From CAVOAK01 sp965217615 (GTDB lineage Bacteria > Pseudomonadota > Alphaproteobacteria > UBA8366 > CAVOAK01), in assembly GCA_965217615.1 (NCBI GenBank), contig CBDCIT010000039.1:240256-304255 (forward strand): a stretch of DNA of 64,000 nt. Reading direction: 5' to 3'. The translations under genes were made by a program, and so were the position numbers. The notes below the pieces were generated by a model that was given only the letters and a program-made list of their open reading frames with translations, was not told the origin of the DNA and searched no databases. Shown one piece after another: positions 44,082 through 53,423 of this stretch. Numbering within the stretch: position 1 is the first letter of the stretch; each line of letters opens with the position of its first letter.

Positions 44082-45145
44082 TTCGGCACTATTCGATATA
44101 ATCCCCTTTGTTTTCGTGCCGGTCGAACATTCGGCTGCCTACCGCTTCGGGCAAGCGCTCTGTCGTTTTCGGGAATAAAAGCCCGCATGTCCTCCAGCAT
44201 TGTCTCGTTGGCGCACAGGTAATAATCGAAGACACCGTAATTCGGAATCGCCTCGTACGGTGCGTCATCCATGTCGTCAACGCGAGCGTGTCCGCTCATA
44301 TCATGGGGAATCAGGACTTTGACCGAATTTGGCGACAATTCGGCCGCGTCCGGCGATGTCGATAGCATTAGCTCGGCGTCGAACTCCGTCAGATTCTGAC
44401 CGTGGATCAAATAAGTCCTATCTAAATCCAAACTATGCTTGGCCAGTTCGAGGCTCGCCTCCGTCTCCCCCATGAAGTATGCAACATTTTTTTCTGCCGA
44501 CCTGAGCGCGGCGAAAATCGGGTAGTCTAAGTAAACATTCTTGGCTTGGCTATTTACGACGGCAATCGGGTTCCTTTGCGCCGCACATTTTTGCGAAAAC
44601 TCCTCTGCATGCCGCTGGAACAGGGCGTTCAACAGTTCCTCAAGACCAACCTTGGGCAAAGTCGACAGCAATGCAGAAAGTTCGAGCCCCAGGGGAAAAT
44701 GGCGAGTGACCAGGTAACAGATCGCCAAGATTCCGGACCGCTTCCACAAATCGCCGACAGCACGCTCTTCGAGGATTTGTAATATCGCAGTCATGTCGCC
44801 CCGACACAGAGGCAAAAGTAAAATCAATTCGCCCGGATGGAGGTCCTGCGTCCGAGCAACCTCCGCTAGAGTCTTGGATGTATAATCGTGCCGCAGGAGA
44901 GTCACCGCAATTTGTCCTAAACGGGCCACCGGATCGTCCGTGGCCCGTTCGAGCACCTCGGAGAAACACCGCTCCGCCAAATCGAGTTGCCTTTGATTGA
45001 GAGCGAGATTTCCCGCGATGCACCAGACCATCGGATCGTCGGGATCCACCGCCAGAGCTTCGCGAAGGAGCAAATCCGCTTCTTCAATTTCCCCGATGGC
45101 TGCGAATTGCCCAACCTTGTCTAACAATTCTCTAACTCGGGACAT

Positions 45146-45429
45146 GGTGCGTGGCGACACCTGAAAGTCTGAGGAAATGCGCTTTCATCTGTCGCTTTCT
45201 GATCAAGACTCGCTACGACTTAAATGTTCGGCCCACCGTCCAGTACGATCAAGTCGCCGAACGTAGTGTGTATGTCAAACAGTTTCCATCCGACATCTCC
45301 TGGAATCCGCAACAACGATCCCGAGGTTCAGAATGTCGATCGTCATCAATATTGAAACTGATTCTATGACCTTTTCAGTGAGCACTTCCGACAGTCCTTC
45401 AAATAAACACGATCTGTAGTTTTGTAGCC
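45146..45429. other. No gene recognised
   Basis: About 285 bases between the split TPR gene and the IS256 duplication. A minus-strand frame that continues across the IS256 insertion site (VRLSGRLQNYRSCLFEGLSE) has no start codon or ribosome site and may be a remnant. Confidence 0.4.
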
Positions 45430-45438
45430 GCCCCGACA

Positions 45439-46832
45439 GGCTGTGTCTCGAAAGTGGTGGAAATTTGAGGATGGCGTAATCTCCGGGTGACAAGACAACC
45501 ACCCAACCGGCGGCTAGCACCGCCAAGGAGATCACGCCATGAAGAACACTACCGAGACTTGCGCGCTTTCGCTACTGGCCAATGACGCCGGCTATGATCC
45601 GCTCGAGGACCGGCTGCGGGAGAACATCAGATCAACGATCGAGGCCGTTTTTGAGGAGGAACTTGCGCAGTTTCTCGGGCGCTGCCGATACGGTCGAGAG
45701 GACGCGCTTCGGCAAGGGTATCGGAACGGGCACCGGGAGCGGCAACTGACGGGGACATTCGGGACCGAGAGGGTGAGCGTGCCGCGTGCACGGATCGTTG
45801 AGGAAGACGGTCGGGCGTCGGAATGGCGTTCGCGGGCGCTGCCGCGCTACCAGCGGCTGACCAGAAAGGCCGAGGCGCTGATCGCTTCGGTGTATCTGTC
45901 CGGAACCAACACGCGGCGGGTGAAACGCGCGCTGTTCGGGCTCTTCCGGGGTGCTGTGAGCAAGGACGTTGTGAGCCGGGCGTGGCGCAAGGTGAAGGTC
46001 GATTGGGACGCCTGGTGCAGCCGTGGCCTCGCGGATGAGGATATCGTTCGGCTGATCCTTGACGGCACTGTGATCAAGACCCGACTGGATCGCAAGGCCA
46101 CCAACATCTCGGTTCTCGCGGCTATAGGGGTGCGCCGGGATGGCCAGAAGGTCTTGCTTTCGATCGGGAATATGGGCGGAGAAAGCCAGGCGGCGTGGCG
46201 CCAGTTCCTCGACGACCTTGATGCGCGTGGACTGAAACGGCCCGGGTTTGTCATCGTCGATGGCGCGCCGGGACTGGAGGCGGCTCTGTCGGCGCTTTGG
46301 GGCGATGACCTTCCCGTTCAACGCTGCACCGTGCACAAGCACCGCAACCTTCTGGGTCATGCTCCCAAACACATGCATGACGAGCTGAGCGAAGATTACC
46401 GCGATATGATCTATGCCGACACTGCCTCCGAGGTGGAAACCCGCCGCAAGGCGTTTGTCCGCAAGTGGCGGCTGAAATGCAGGGCCGTCGCGGACAGCCT
46501 CGCAGAAGCGGGCGACAAGCTCTTTACCTTCACGCGCCTGTCCAAGAGCCAATGGAAATCAGCCCGAACGACCAACGCCATTGAGCGTCTCAACGAGGAG
46601 TTCAAGCGCCGGATCAAAACACAGACCGTGCTGCCGTGTCCCGAAACAGTGCCGATGCTCCTCTGGGCGCTCCTCGCTTCCGGCCAAATCCAGATGCGCA
46701 AAGTCGATGGATGGGAAACCCTCGATCAGCTAATCGCCGACGAAACCCTTGACCGAGCGGCCTGACCGCCGCAAAACTCAGCCCGCTCGGAGAGGCGCCA
46801 AAACCAATTTCCACCACTTTCGAGACACAACC
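45439..46832 (+). mobile_element. IS256 family element, 9-bp target duplication
   Basis: A 1394-bp element with inverted ends GGCTGTGTCTCGAAAGTGG and GGTTGTGTCTCGAAAGTGG. It is flanked by a perfect 9-bp duplication GCCCCGACA (45430-45438 and 46833-46841). Confidence 0.92.
45539..46765 (+). CDS. IS256 family transposase
   Basis: A 408-residue mutator-type transposase with DDE residues at VRLILDGTVIKTRLD, GFVIVDGAPGLEAAL and TNAIERLNEEFKRRIKT, and the CxxH-type segment VQRCTVHKHRNLL. The ATG at 45539 follows AAGGAG. The frame is intact; the copy may be active. Confidence 0.93.
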   Translation: MKNTTETCALSLLANDAGYDPLEDRLRENIRSTIEAVFEEELAQFLGRCRYGREDALRQGYRNGHRERQLTGTFGTERVSVPRARIVEEDGRASEWRSRALPRYQRLTRKAEALIASVYLSGTNTRRVKRALFGLFRGAVSKDVVSRAWRKVKVDWDAWCSRGLADEDIVRLILDGTVIKTRLDRKATNISVLAAIGVRRDGQKVLLSIGNMGGESQAAWRQFLDDLDARGLKRPGFVIVDGAPGLEAALSALWGDDLPVQRCTVHKHRNLLGHAPKHMHDELSEDYRDMIYADTASEVETRRKAFVRKWRLKCRAVADSLAEAGDKLFTFTRLSKSQWKSARTTNAIERLNEEFKRRIKTQTVLPCPETVPMLLWALLASGQIQMRKVDGWETLDQLIADETLDRAA

Positions 46833-47004
46833 GCCCCGACAAACGAACTACATCTGCGACTTAAGGGACACCGCCAACGTCCGCTTTTGGCTAGTAGCGG
46901 AGTATCATATTGACGTGAGAAGAGTGCCGCTTCTGGCTCTAAGCGGAGAACTTCCCAATTTCAGGGTCGCTGCGATATCTGCCCAGTCGTGAGGTCACGC
47001 CAGA

Positions 47005-47502
47005 CTACGATGAAGAGGCGAGCTTGCCTTCCCTCTCAGCCCAGATTTCCAAGGTCGCCGGTTCGTTCGGACGCCTGAAGACGCTCAGCCCGCCCTCTCT
47101 GTGGGCTATCTGCCACGTGTCGCCGACCCGCCTCATCTTCGCGTAGTTATCGCCGAACCGGTGCGGGCCCTCGAACTTTAGCGGACCGTCCATGTCTTCT
47201 CGCCGCCCTTCGCGCGAGTAGTAGAGCGTGTTGTACGCTGCCGCTTCGGCATGGTCTTCGTCGATCACGTTGACGACCATGTTGGTCAAGCAATGGCGAA
47301 TCGTGTCGTCGCCGAGCGCGCCATACAAGGCCTCAAGAAGTTCGTCCCGGCCCTTTAGATTGAGCCCCATCTCTTTCCATGTAATGTCTTCGGTAAACAG
47401 CGTAACCGCCTTCTCGAACTCGTGGTGGTCGACATAAAGGTAGTACTGGCGCCAGGTCTTCTGGCAATCCCATTCAATGCCCCGTTCAGTTTCCCTGTCC
47501 AT
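47005..47502 (-). CDS. NTF2-like (SnoaL-type) protein 1
   Basis: A 165-residue protein of the NTF2-like fold, often called nuclear transport factor 2 family: N-terminal helices with RQYYLYVDHHEFEKAVTLFT, EDITWKEMGLNLKGRDELLE, then beta strands with YYSREGRREDMDGPLKFEGP and WQIAHREGGLSVFRRPNEP. Members are ring-hydroxylating-dioxygenase beta subunits, isomerases or unknown. It is a close paralogue of the next gene, 27 bases away, and of the relic at 41560-41665. Confidence 0.8.
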   Translation of the reverse strand: MDRETERGIEWDCQKTWRQYYLYVDHHEFEKAVTLFTEDITWKEMGLNLKGRDELLEALYGALGDDTIRHCLTNMVVNVIDEDHAEAAAYNTLYYSREGRREDMDGPLKFEGPHRFGDNYAKMRRVGDTWQIAHREGGLSVFRRPNEPATLEIWAEREGKLASSS

Positions 47503-47528
47503 GATATGCCTCCCTGCTTGGATGTGCC

Positions 47529-48026
47529 CTATGACGCCTCTCTTTTCGCACCCGCCTTGTCGGCCCAGTCATCAAGCGCAACCGGTTCATTCGGCCGCCT
47601 GAAGACCAAACGTCCGCCCTCTCTTGCTGCGATCTGCCACTCATCGCCGACCCGCCTCATCGTCGCGGCGCCATCGGCGAACCGGTGCGGACCCTCGAAG
47701 TGAATCGGACCGTCCATCTTATCTCTGCGCCCTTCGCGCGAGTAGTAGATATTGGTGTAGTTCAAAAGTTCCGCATTATCCTCGTCGATCACATTGACGA
47801 TCGTATTGGTGATGACATGGCGAATGGTGTCGTTGCCGATGCCGCCATAGAGTGCGTCCAGAAGCTGATCGCGACCCTTGAGGTCGAGCCCGGCAACCTT
47901 CCAAACTACGTCCTCGGTGAAAAGTTTGACCGCCTCCTCGAACTCGTAATGGTCGGTGTGGTGGTAGAATTGACGAATAACTCTTTCGCATTCCCACTCG
48001 ATACCCCGTTCGGTGACTCTATCCAT
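47529..48026 (-). CDS. NTF2-like (SnoaL-type) protein 2
   Basis: A 165-residue paralogue of the preceding protein with the same layout: QFYHHTDHYEFEEAVKLFTE, VAGLDLKGRDQLLDALYGG, YYSREGRRDKMDGPIHFEGP and WQIAAREGGRLVFRRPNEPV. The tandem pair suggests a heteromeric enzyme or recent amplification. Upstream lie four GST genes on the same strand, so the whole array may be one transcript. Substrate unknown. Confidence 0.8.
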   Translation of the reverse strand: MDRVTERGIEWECERVIRQFYHHTDHYEFEEAVKLFTEDVVWKVAGLDLKGRDQLLDALYGGIGNDTIRHVITNTIVNVIDEDNAELLNYTNIYYSREGRRDKMDGPIHFEGPHRFADGAATMRRVGDEWQIAAREGGRLVFRRPNEPVALDDWADKAGAKREAS

Positions 48027-48095
48027 GATATTCCTCGCTGCACGCTGCTCTCACGTACGCTTCGATGATACGGATATCGTTCGTTGCCTATGTGC

Positions 48096-48785
48096 TTAAG
48101 GGAACGGCCGCTCCGACGGCTCATGCCGCCACGGCTCCTTTTCCGCAAGTGCAATATATTCTTTCATCATTGGATGGTCTCGCATGGTGTCGCGGTAGTC
48201 ACCCTCGATGTCGTCGAGCGGCACGCTGTAGGTCACAAAGCGGTTGACGAGCGGCGCGCTCATCGCGTCGGCGATTGAGAAGCGGCCAAAGAGATAGGGT
48301 CCGTCCTCCGCGTATTCCGTGCGGCACTCACGCCAAATTTTCGTACTGCGATCGAATATTTTCTGGATGTTGGCGGGGACGTCGATCGGTCCCGTACGCT
48401 GCCGGATGTTCGTTGGCATGACGGCGCCGACAGAAACGAACGCGACGACGGACCAGTGGGCGCCACTAAATGAATGTATATCCGCGACCACTGAGCGTGC
48501 CATTGCGCGCGTCGAGCGGTCGTCGGGCCACAGGCCAGCTTCAGGTGCAAGTTCCGCTACATATTCACAAATCGCCGCGGAATCCCAGATTGTCAATTCG
48601 CCGTGTTTTAGGACCGGAACCGACCCCGTCGGGCTAAGTTCGTCGAAACGCGCGCGGGCGTCCGGATCGCTGAATGGGATTGTGATCTCGTCGAATTCAA
48701 GCCCGGCGACTTTGAGGCACAACCACGCCGGGAGCGGCCAAAGGCCGTAGTTTTTGTTGGCCGTGATAAGCGTCATGTCGGCCAT
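48096..48785 (-). CDS. GST-like protein 1 of a tandem array
   Basis: A 229-residue glutathione transferase family protein: thioredoxin-like part with LITANKNYGLWPLPAWLCLK, the cis-Pro segment GSVPVLKHGELTIWDSAAI and ICEYVAELAPEAG, then a helical domain with EDGPYLFGRFSIADAMSAPL. The N-terminal active position is unusual (Asn/Tyr in place of Ser/Cys), so the reaction is open. ATG at 48785 is chosen because all four paralogues start MADxTL there. Last gene of four paralogues in the same direction. Confidence 0.85.
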   Translation of the reverse strand: MADMTLITANKNYGLWPLPAWLCLKVAGLEFDEITIPFSDPDARARFDELSPTGSVPVLKHGELTIWDSAAICEYVAELAPEAGLWPDDRSTRAMARSVVADIHSFSGAHWSVVAFVSVGAVMPTNIRQRTGPIDVPANIQKIFDRSTKIWRECRTEYAEDGPYLFGRFSIADAMSAPLVNRFVTYSVPLDDIEGDYRDTMRDHPMMKEYIALAEKEPWRHEPSERPFP

Positions 48786-48816
48786 TAGCACTTTTCCTCA
48801 TAGTGTCGACGTAACA

Positions 48817-49506
48817 TCAAGAAAATGGCCGGTCCGAATATTCATGGAACCACGGCTCTTCCTCCGCGAGCGCAACGAATTCCTTGATATTCGGATGATC
48901 TCGCATGGTGTCGCGATATTCAGATTCGATTTCGCCGAGCGGCACGTTGTAGGTCACAAAGCGGTTGACGAGCGGTGCGCTCATGGCGTCGGCGACTGAA
49001 AACCTACCGAAGAGATACCGTCCGTCCGCCGCATGTTTGGTACGGCAATCACGCCAGATGTTGGTGTTGCGGTCGAAGATCTGTTGAATCTCCACCGGAA
49101 CGTCGATCGGTCCTGTACGCCGCCGGATGTTCGTTGGCATGACGGAGCCGACATCGATGTACGCATTTCCGGAACGGTGGGCGCCACTAGCTGAATGGAT
49201 ATCCGCGACGACAGAGCGCGCCATCGCACGCGTAGACCGGTCGTCGGGCCACAGGCCAGCCTCCGGCGCAAGCTCCGCCACATATTCACAGATCGCTGAG
49301 GAATCCCAGATTGTCAAATCTCCGTGTTTGAGGGCAGGAACCGACCCTACAGGCGTTAGTTGCTCAAATCGCTCGCGCGCATCCGGGTCGCCGAAAGGGA
49401 TCGTGATCTCGTCAAACTCAAGGCCTGCAACCTTGAGGCACAGCCATGCCGGGAGCGGCCAAAGGCAATAGTTCTTGTTGGCAGTGATAAGCGTCAAGTC
49501 TGCCAT
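48817..49506 (-). CDS. GST-like protein 2 of a tandem array
   Basis: A 229-residue paralogue: LITANKNYCLWPLPAWLCLK, GSVPALKHGDLTIWDSSAIC, DGRYLFGRFSVADAMSAPLV. It has Cys in the NYC position near the N-terminus where GST-like enzymes place the catalytic residue. ATG at 49506 follows GGGAGGATCC; a longer frame upstream runs into the preceding gene and is rejected. It ends 31 bases before the next copy. Confidence 0.87.
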   Translation of the reverse strand: MADLTLITANKNYCLWPLPAWLCLKVAGLEFDEITIPFGDPDARERFEQLTPVGSVPALKHGDLTIWDSSAICEYVAELAPEAGLWPDDRSTRAMARSVVADIHSASGAHRSGNAYIDVGSVMPTNIRRRTGPIDVPVEIQQIFDRNTNIWRDCRTKHAADGRYLFGRFSVADAMSAPLVNRFVTYNVPLGEIESEYRDTMRDHPNIKEFVALAEEEPWFHEYSDRPFS

Positions 49507-49541
49507 GCCCGGATCCTCCCTTTCTTGGATTTGCCGCGGCA

Positions 49542-50231
49542 TCAAGAAAATGGCCGGTCCGAATACGCGTGCGACCACGGCTCCGCTTCCGCCAACGCGA
49601 TATACTCCTTGATGTTCGGATGATTTCGAATGGTATCGCGATACTCCGCCTCGACGTCACCGAGTGGAACGTTGTAGGTGACAAAGCGGTTGACGAACGG
49701 CGCGCTCATGGCGTCCGCGACTGAAAACCGACCGAAGAGATACGGTCCGTCGGCAGCGTACTTAGTACGGCATTCGCGCCAGACGTTTGTATTGCGGTCA
49801 AAAACGCATTGAATGTCGGCTGGCACTTCGATCGTATCTGTTCGCTCCCGAATGTTCGTTGGCATGACGCTACCGACGTCTATGGAGGGAACTTCGGCGC
49901 GGTGGCCGCCACTGAATGAATGGATATCCGCAACGAAAGAGCGCGCGATTGCGCGTCTCGATCGGTCGTCAGGCCACAGGCCGGCCTCAGGCGCAAGCTC
50001 TGCCACATATTCGCAAATCGCCATTGAGTCCCAGAGCAACAAATCGCCGTGTTTAAGAGCCGGAACCGATCCCGTAGGGGTGTGTCGTTCAAAGCGCTCG
50101 CGTGCGTCAGGGTCGCTAAATGGGATGACAATCTCGTCAAAGTCTATTCCGGCGACTTTAAGGCATAGCCATACCGGCAGCGGCCAAAGGCAGTAGTTTT
50201 TGTTGGCAGTGATAAGGGTCATATCGGCCAT
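49542..50231 (-). CDS. GST-like protein 3 of a tandem array
   Basis: A 229-residue paralogue with LITANKNYCLWPLPVWLCLK, GSVPALKHGDLLLWDSMAIC and DGPYLFGRFSVADAMSAPFV. About 35 bases separate it from each neighbour. Strong conservation between copies suggests recent tandem amplification. It is intact. Confidence 0.87.
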   Translation of the reverse strand: MADMTLITANKNYCLWPLPVWLCLKVAGIDFDEIVIPFSDPDARERFERHTPTGSVPALKHGDLLLWDSMAICEYVAELAPEAGLWPDDRSRRAIARSFVADIHSFSGGHRAEVPSIDVGSVMPTNIRERTDTIEVPADIQCVFDRNTNVWRECRTKYAADGPYLFGRFSVADAMSAPFVNRFVTYNVPLGDVEAEYRDTIRNHPNIKEYIALAEAEPWSHAYSDRPFS

Positions 50232-50263
50232 TGCCGGCTCCCACTCTTAGAGTATGCATACCA

Positions 50264-50943
50264 TCACGAAAACGGCCGTTCTGATGGTTCATAGACCCAC
50301 GGCTCCGTTTCCGCGAGTGCGACATATTCTTTGATCTCTGCATGATCACGAATCGCGTCGCGATACGCGGCTTCTGTGGCGCCAAGTGGCACATTGTAGG
50401 TCACAAAGCGGTTGACTAGCGAAGCGCTCATGGCCTCGGCGATTGAAAATGGGCCGAACAGATACTGTCCGTCCTCCGCGTATTCCGTGCGGCACTCACG
50501 CCAAAGATTAAGATGGCGATCGAAGAGTATTTGAATGTCGGCTGGCACATCGACCGGTTCCGTGCGCTGTCGGAAGTTCGTCGGCATGACGCTGCCGGCG
50601 GACCGAGCACCGGCCGTGTGGGCGCCGCTAAACGAATGTATATCCGCAGCAACCGCGCGACTGCGCGCGTAGTTTGGTCGTCCGGCCATAGTGCAGCTTT
50701 GGGTGCAAGCTCCGCCACGTACTCGCAGATAGCCAGGGAATCCCAAATCGTCATAGCACCGTGCTTGAGCGCTGGAACCGATCCCATGGGCGTAAGCTCT
50801 TTGAAGCGTTCGCGCGCGTCTGGATCGCCGAATGGGATGACGATCTCATCAAACTCGAGACCCGCAACCCTGAAGCACAACCATGCTGGGAGCGGCCAAT
50901 TGCAGTAGTTCTTGTTGGCCGTAATTAGCGTCATGTCGGCCAT
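50264..50943 (-). pseudogene. GST-like protein 4, frameshifted
   Basis: The first of the four paralogues in reading direction. It starts MADMTLITANKNYCNWPLPA and runs to DQTTRAVAR, where a one-base loss near 50665 shifts the frame. The other frame continues VAADIHSFSGAHTAGARSAG to EPSERPFS at 50264. All else is conserved. Confidence 0.82.
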
Positions 50944-50970
50944 ACCTGACTCCTACCTGCCAGAAGCACC

Positions 50971-51827
50971 TCAGAACGGTTTGTCGCCCTTGATTTGGGT
51001 GCGATGCATGATGCGTCGCGTGTTCGGGTCGAAGGGATCTCGGCGATGCATAGTGCACCAGTTGTCCCAGATCAGCAGGTCACCGACGCGCCACTGGTGC
51101 GTATAGCTATATCGATCATGGAGTGCGGCCTGCCACAGCGTATCGAGAACACGCTCGCTTTCCTCGACAGCGAGATCGGCCACATAGGCATTGCGACGCT
51201 GTCCCAAATGCAAGGCTTTGCGACCTGTCTCAGGGTGCGTCCGCAGCATTGGGTGTTTCGCGCCAAGTGTATTGCTCACGTCAGTGACCGGCTGAAATCC
51301 TTTCCGCAATTCACCCGAGCTGTTGTGGCTCGCATCGTGGATCGCCTCGAGGCTTGCAACCTTTTCTCGCAAATCTGCCGGGAGCGCGCCGTAAGCCTCA
51401 TACATGTTGAGAAAGCTGGTGTCGCCGCCTTCTGGCAGCACCTCCAGAGCGTAGAGTAGACTGGCCGACGGCGGTTCAGGAATATACGACATGTCGGTAT
51501 GCAAATTGCTTCGCCAGCGCCGAGCACACCTATTTTTACGCCGTCCTCAACCACGTTTGAGACAACGTTCACCGTCGGCAGATCGGGAACAATTCCGTCG
51601 CTCGCCGGGTTCGCGGCTTCGCCGATCGGCGCCAACTCCAGATCGCCGAATTGACGACTAAAATCTACAAACTGGTCGTCGCTTAGCGTTTGCCCACGAA
51701 AGACGAGCACAAGATGCTCGAACCAGGCGTCATGAATCCGCCGCGAAGATTCGGCATCCAATTCCGAGCTCACGTCGAGGCCACGCACCTCGGCACCGAT
51801 GAATTGGGAAAGTCGTCGTACCTCCAT
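50971..51827 (-). pseudogene. TauD/TfdA-family dioxygenase, frameshifted
   Basis: An Fe(II)/2-oxoglutarate dioxygenase. The N-terminal part (ATG 51827, LSQFIGAEVRGLDVSSELD, HLVLVFRGQTLSDDQF) runs to GVLGAGEA near 51510. A one-base loss shifts the frame into LHTDMSYIPEPPSASLLYAL, which holds the HxD iron motif. Then come LPEGGDTSFLNMYEAYGALP and the C-terminal WDNWCTMHRRDPFDPNTRR with the distal His and the Arg for 2-oxoglutarate. It would head the GST/NTF2 array. The substrate is unknown. Confidence 0.82.
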
Positions 51828-51941
51828 GAACGCACAACCTCACTGAAGCGAACCGTTGCACACGGCGACCTTAAACGATCATGAGCTTAGGTTGATACAA
51901 AAACCATTGACGGAAACCAGCGATTCTATAACAATGATGTT

Positions 51942-52313
51942 ATGGAACAATTTGGTTATACACGTGCGCCGTCAAATCTCGACGCCGTCTTTGCGGCGTT
52001 GGCCGACTCGACACGCCGGTCGATCCTTCTGCGGCTAGCAGATGGTCAGGCTTCGGTAAATGAGATCGCCGCTCCATTTGAAATAAGTCAACCAGCAGTC
52101 TCGAGGCATTTGAAGGTGCTCGAGCGGGCGGGGTTGATCGAGCGTGACGTTGATGAACAACGCCGCCCGGCGAGATTGAAAGCTGAAATTATGGCGGCAG
52201 CTGTCGACTGGCTTGCCGAATTTAGGGAGTTTTGGGGGACGAGCTTTGACCAGCTGGATGACCTCCTTAACCATATGAAACAAAACAATGAGGAGGGAGA
52301 AAACCATGAGTGA
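51942..52313 (+). CDS. ArsR family winged-helix regulator
   Basis: A 123-residue ArsR-type repressor of the subgroup paired with SRPBCC proteins. The winged helix covers LDAVFAALADSTRRSILLRL, then VNEIAAPFEISQPAVSRHLK. No metal-binding Cys cluster is seen. It overlaps the following SRPBCC gene by eight bases. Confidence 0.9.
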   Translation: MEQFGYTRAPSNLDAVFAALADSTRRSILLRLADGQASVNEIAAPFEISQPAVSRHLKVLERAGLIERDVDEQRRPARLKAEIMAAAVDWLAEFREFWGTSFDQLDDLLNHMKQNNEEGENHE

Positions 52314-52808
52314 ACTGCCTGAATATTTGCTTGATCGCGTGTTCGATGCGCCCCGTGAAATGGTTTGGCGGGCTTGGACTGGTCCTGAATTGCTCTCGCG
52401 ATGGTATGGCCCAGGCGTAGAAACGATCATCCACAAATTTGAATTGAAACCCGGTGGGGTGTGGCTCAACGAGATGAAATGGGGAGGCAATTCCGATCTC
52501 AGTAAAATGGTATTTCAAGAAGTGGCACCGCAAAAAAGCTCGTTTGGCATCACTCTTCTTCAGACGCCGATTGGAACATCATCACGAGTCCCATGATGCC
52601 GGACTGGCCTCGTGCGCTGTTAACGACCGTGACATTTGAGGATGTTGGCGCCAAGACCTAAGTGCGGCTGATTCAGGTTCCCATTGAAGCTACAGACGCT
52701 GAAATCGCCTGTTTTGCTGGCGCTATGGCCGGCATGGATAACGGTTGGGGTAAGGGATATGCAGTACTTGATGAGATGTTTGTAGAGTTACAGGCGGATG
52801 CTGCGTAG
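52306..52808 (+). pseudogene. SRPBCC/AHSA1-type protein, frameshift and in-frame stop
   Basis: Starts MSELPEYLLDRVFDAPREMV with RAWTGPELLSRWYGPG, typical of the AHSA1 family. One A is missing in the run CAAAAAAG near 52536, so the frame leaves LVWHHSSSDADWNI. In the restored frame a TAA at 52659-52661 interrupts before VRLIQVPIEATDAEIACFAG and the end at 52808. Two independent lesions indicate a dead gene. Such proteins are co-transcribed with ArsR partners. Confidence 0.82.
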
Positions 52809-52829
52809 TTGAGGGGATCGGAGGACGCG

Positions 52830-53255
52830 ATGAACGAGAAGACCGTTGGTGGTGTTCACTGGAGTTTCTGGGCAATCGGTGCTGTCGCGCTGATCTGGAA
52901 TGTTTTGGGCGTCGTAAACTTCTTCGTGCAGGTGAATCCAGATGTGCTCGCCGCATATCGTGAGTCCGAACGCGCGTTAGTCGAAGGCCGACCCGCATGG
53001 GCCTCTGGAGCTTTTGCGATAGCCGTTTTCGGCGGTGTGCTCGGCTGCCTTCTGCTTCTGCTCAGGAAATCGGCTGCGTACTATTTGTTTATCGCGTCGC
53101 TACTTGGCGTGATTGTGACAATGATCCATACCCTTGGGGTCGGTATCGACTTCGGTCTCGGCGAGATCTTGGGGATTATTCTGGTGCCGCTGGTGGTGGC
53201 GGCGCTTTTGATCTGGTATTCGAAGCAGGCCGAGCGCAAGGGTTGGATCCGATAG
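52830..53255 (+). CDS. Four-span inner-membrane protein
   Basis: A 141-residue protein with four membrane spans: FWAIGAVALIWNVLGVVNFF, FAIAVFGGVLGCLLLLL, YYLFIASLLGVIVTMIH and ILGIILVPLVVAALLIWY, ending KQAERKGWIR. Unknown function, but such proteins often follow ArsR/SRPBCC pairs. ATG at 52830 after GGAGG. Confidence 0.75.
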   Translation: MNEKTVGGVHWSFWAIGAVALIWNVLGVVNFFVQVNPDVLAAYRESERALVEGRPAWASGAFAIAVFGGVLGCLLLLLRKSAAYYLFIASLLGVIVTMIHTLGVGIDFGLGEILGIILVPLVVAALLIWYSKQAERKGWIR

Positions 53256-53423
53256 GAACGATTGGGACGTTAGCAATGAAGGCGCTGGTCAGCGTGCCGC
53301 GATCCCTCGCAACCCAGCACATCGGGCCGGCACTCAATCCAGCCCCGCATCATCGACTGAGACGTGCCGGCTCCGCTGCGCGCTCTGGGGGCAGGCCGCG
53401 ACTATGACCGTGGCGGACCAGAC

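Larger units (their letters stand above)
42361..44106 (+). mobile_element. IS1595-family transposon with tRNA cargo
   Basis: A 1746-bp unit bounded by perfect 25-bp inverted repeats beginning GGGGATTATATCGAATAGTG (42361-42385 and complement at 44082-44106). It is flanked by a perfect 8-bp duplication TTTGTTTT (42353-42360 and 44107-44114), as expected for IS1595. Besides the transposase it holds a strong hairpin, two tRNA-like genes and a small convergent gene, all within the repeats, so they are cargo. It inserted in the TPR/transferase gene. Confidence 0.9.
41695..45145 (-). pseudogene. TPR and CDP-glycerol transferase-like protein, split by a transposon
   Basis: The N-terminal part (45145 to 44107) has TPR-like repeats (EADLLLREALAVDPDDPMVW, LALNQRQLDLAERCFSEVLE) followed by a nucleotide-sugar-transferase-like region (YFMGETEASLELAKHSLDL, KVLIPHDMSGH). 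The gene is interrupted after ARKQ by the IS1595-type transposon. It resumes at 42360 with RCLVRSGYPKLDNNLAEF and FLPTDFDLYVHGIVPAYGES. A one-base loss near 42175 precedes MVFRPHPNNLRNRHSELEG, VMVLDFSGGALTFAFTTLRP and the end at 41695. The second half resembles CDP-glycerol glycerophosphotransferases of surface-polymer synthesis. Confidence 0.7.
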
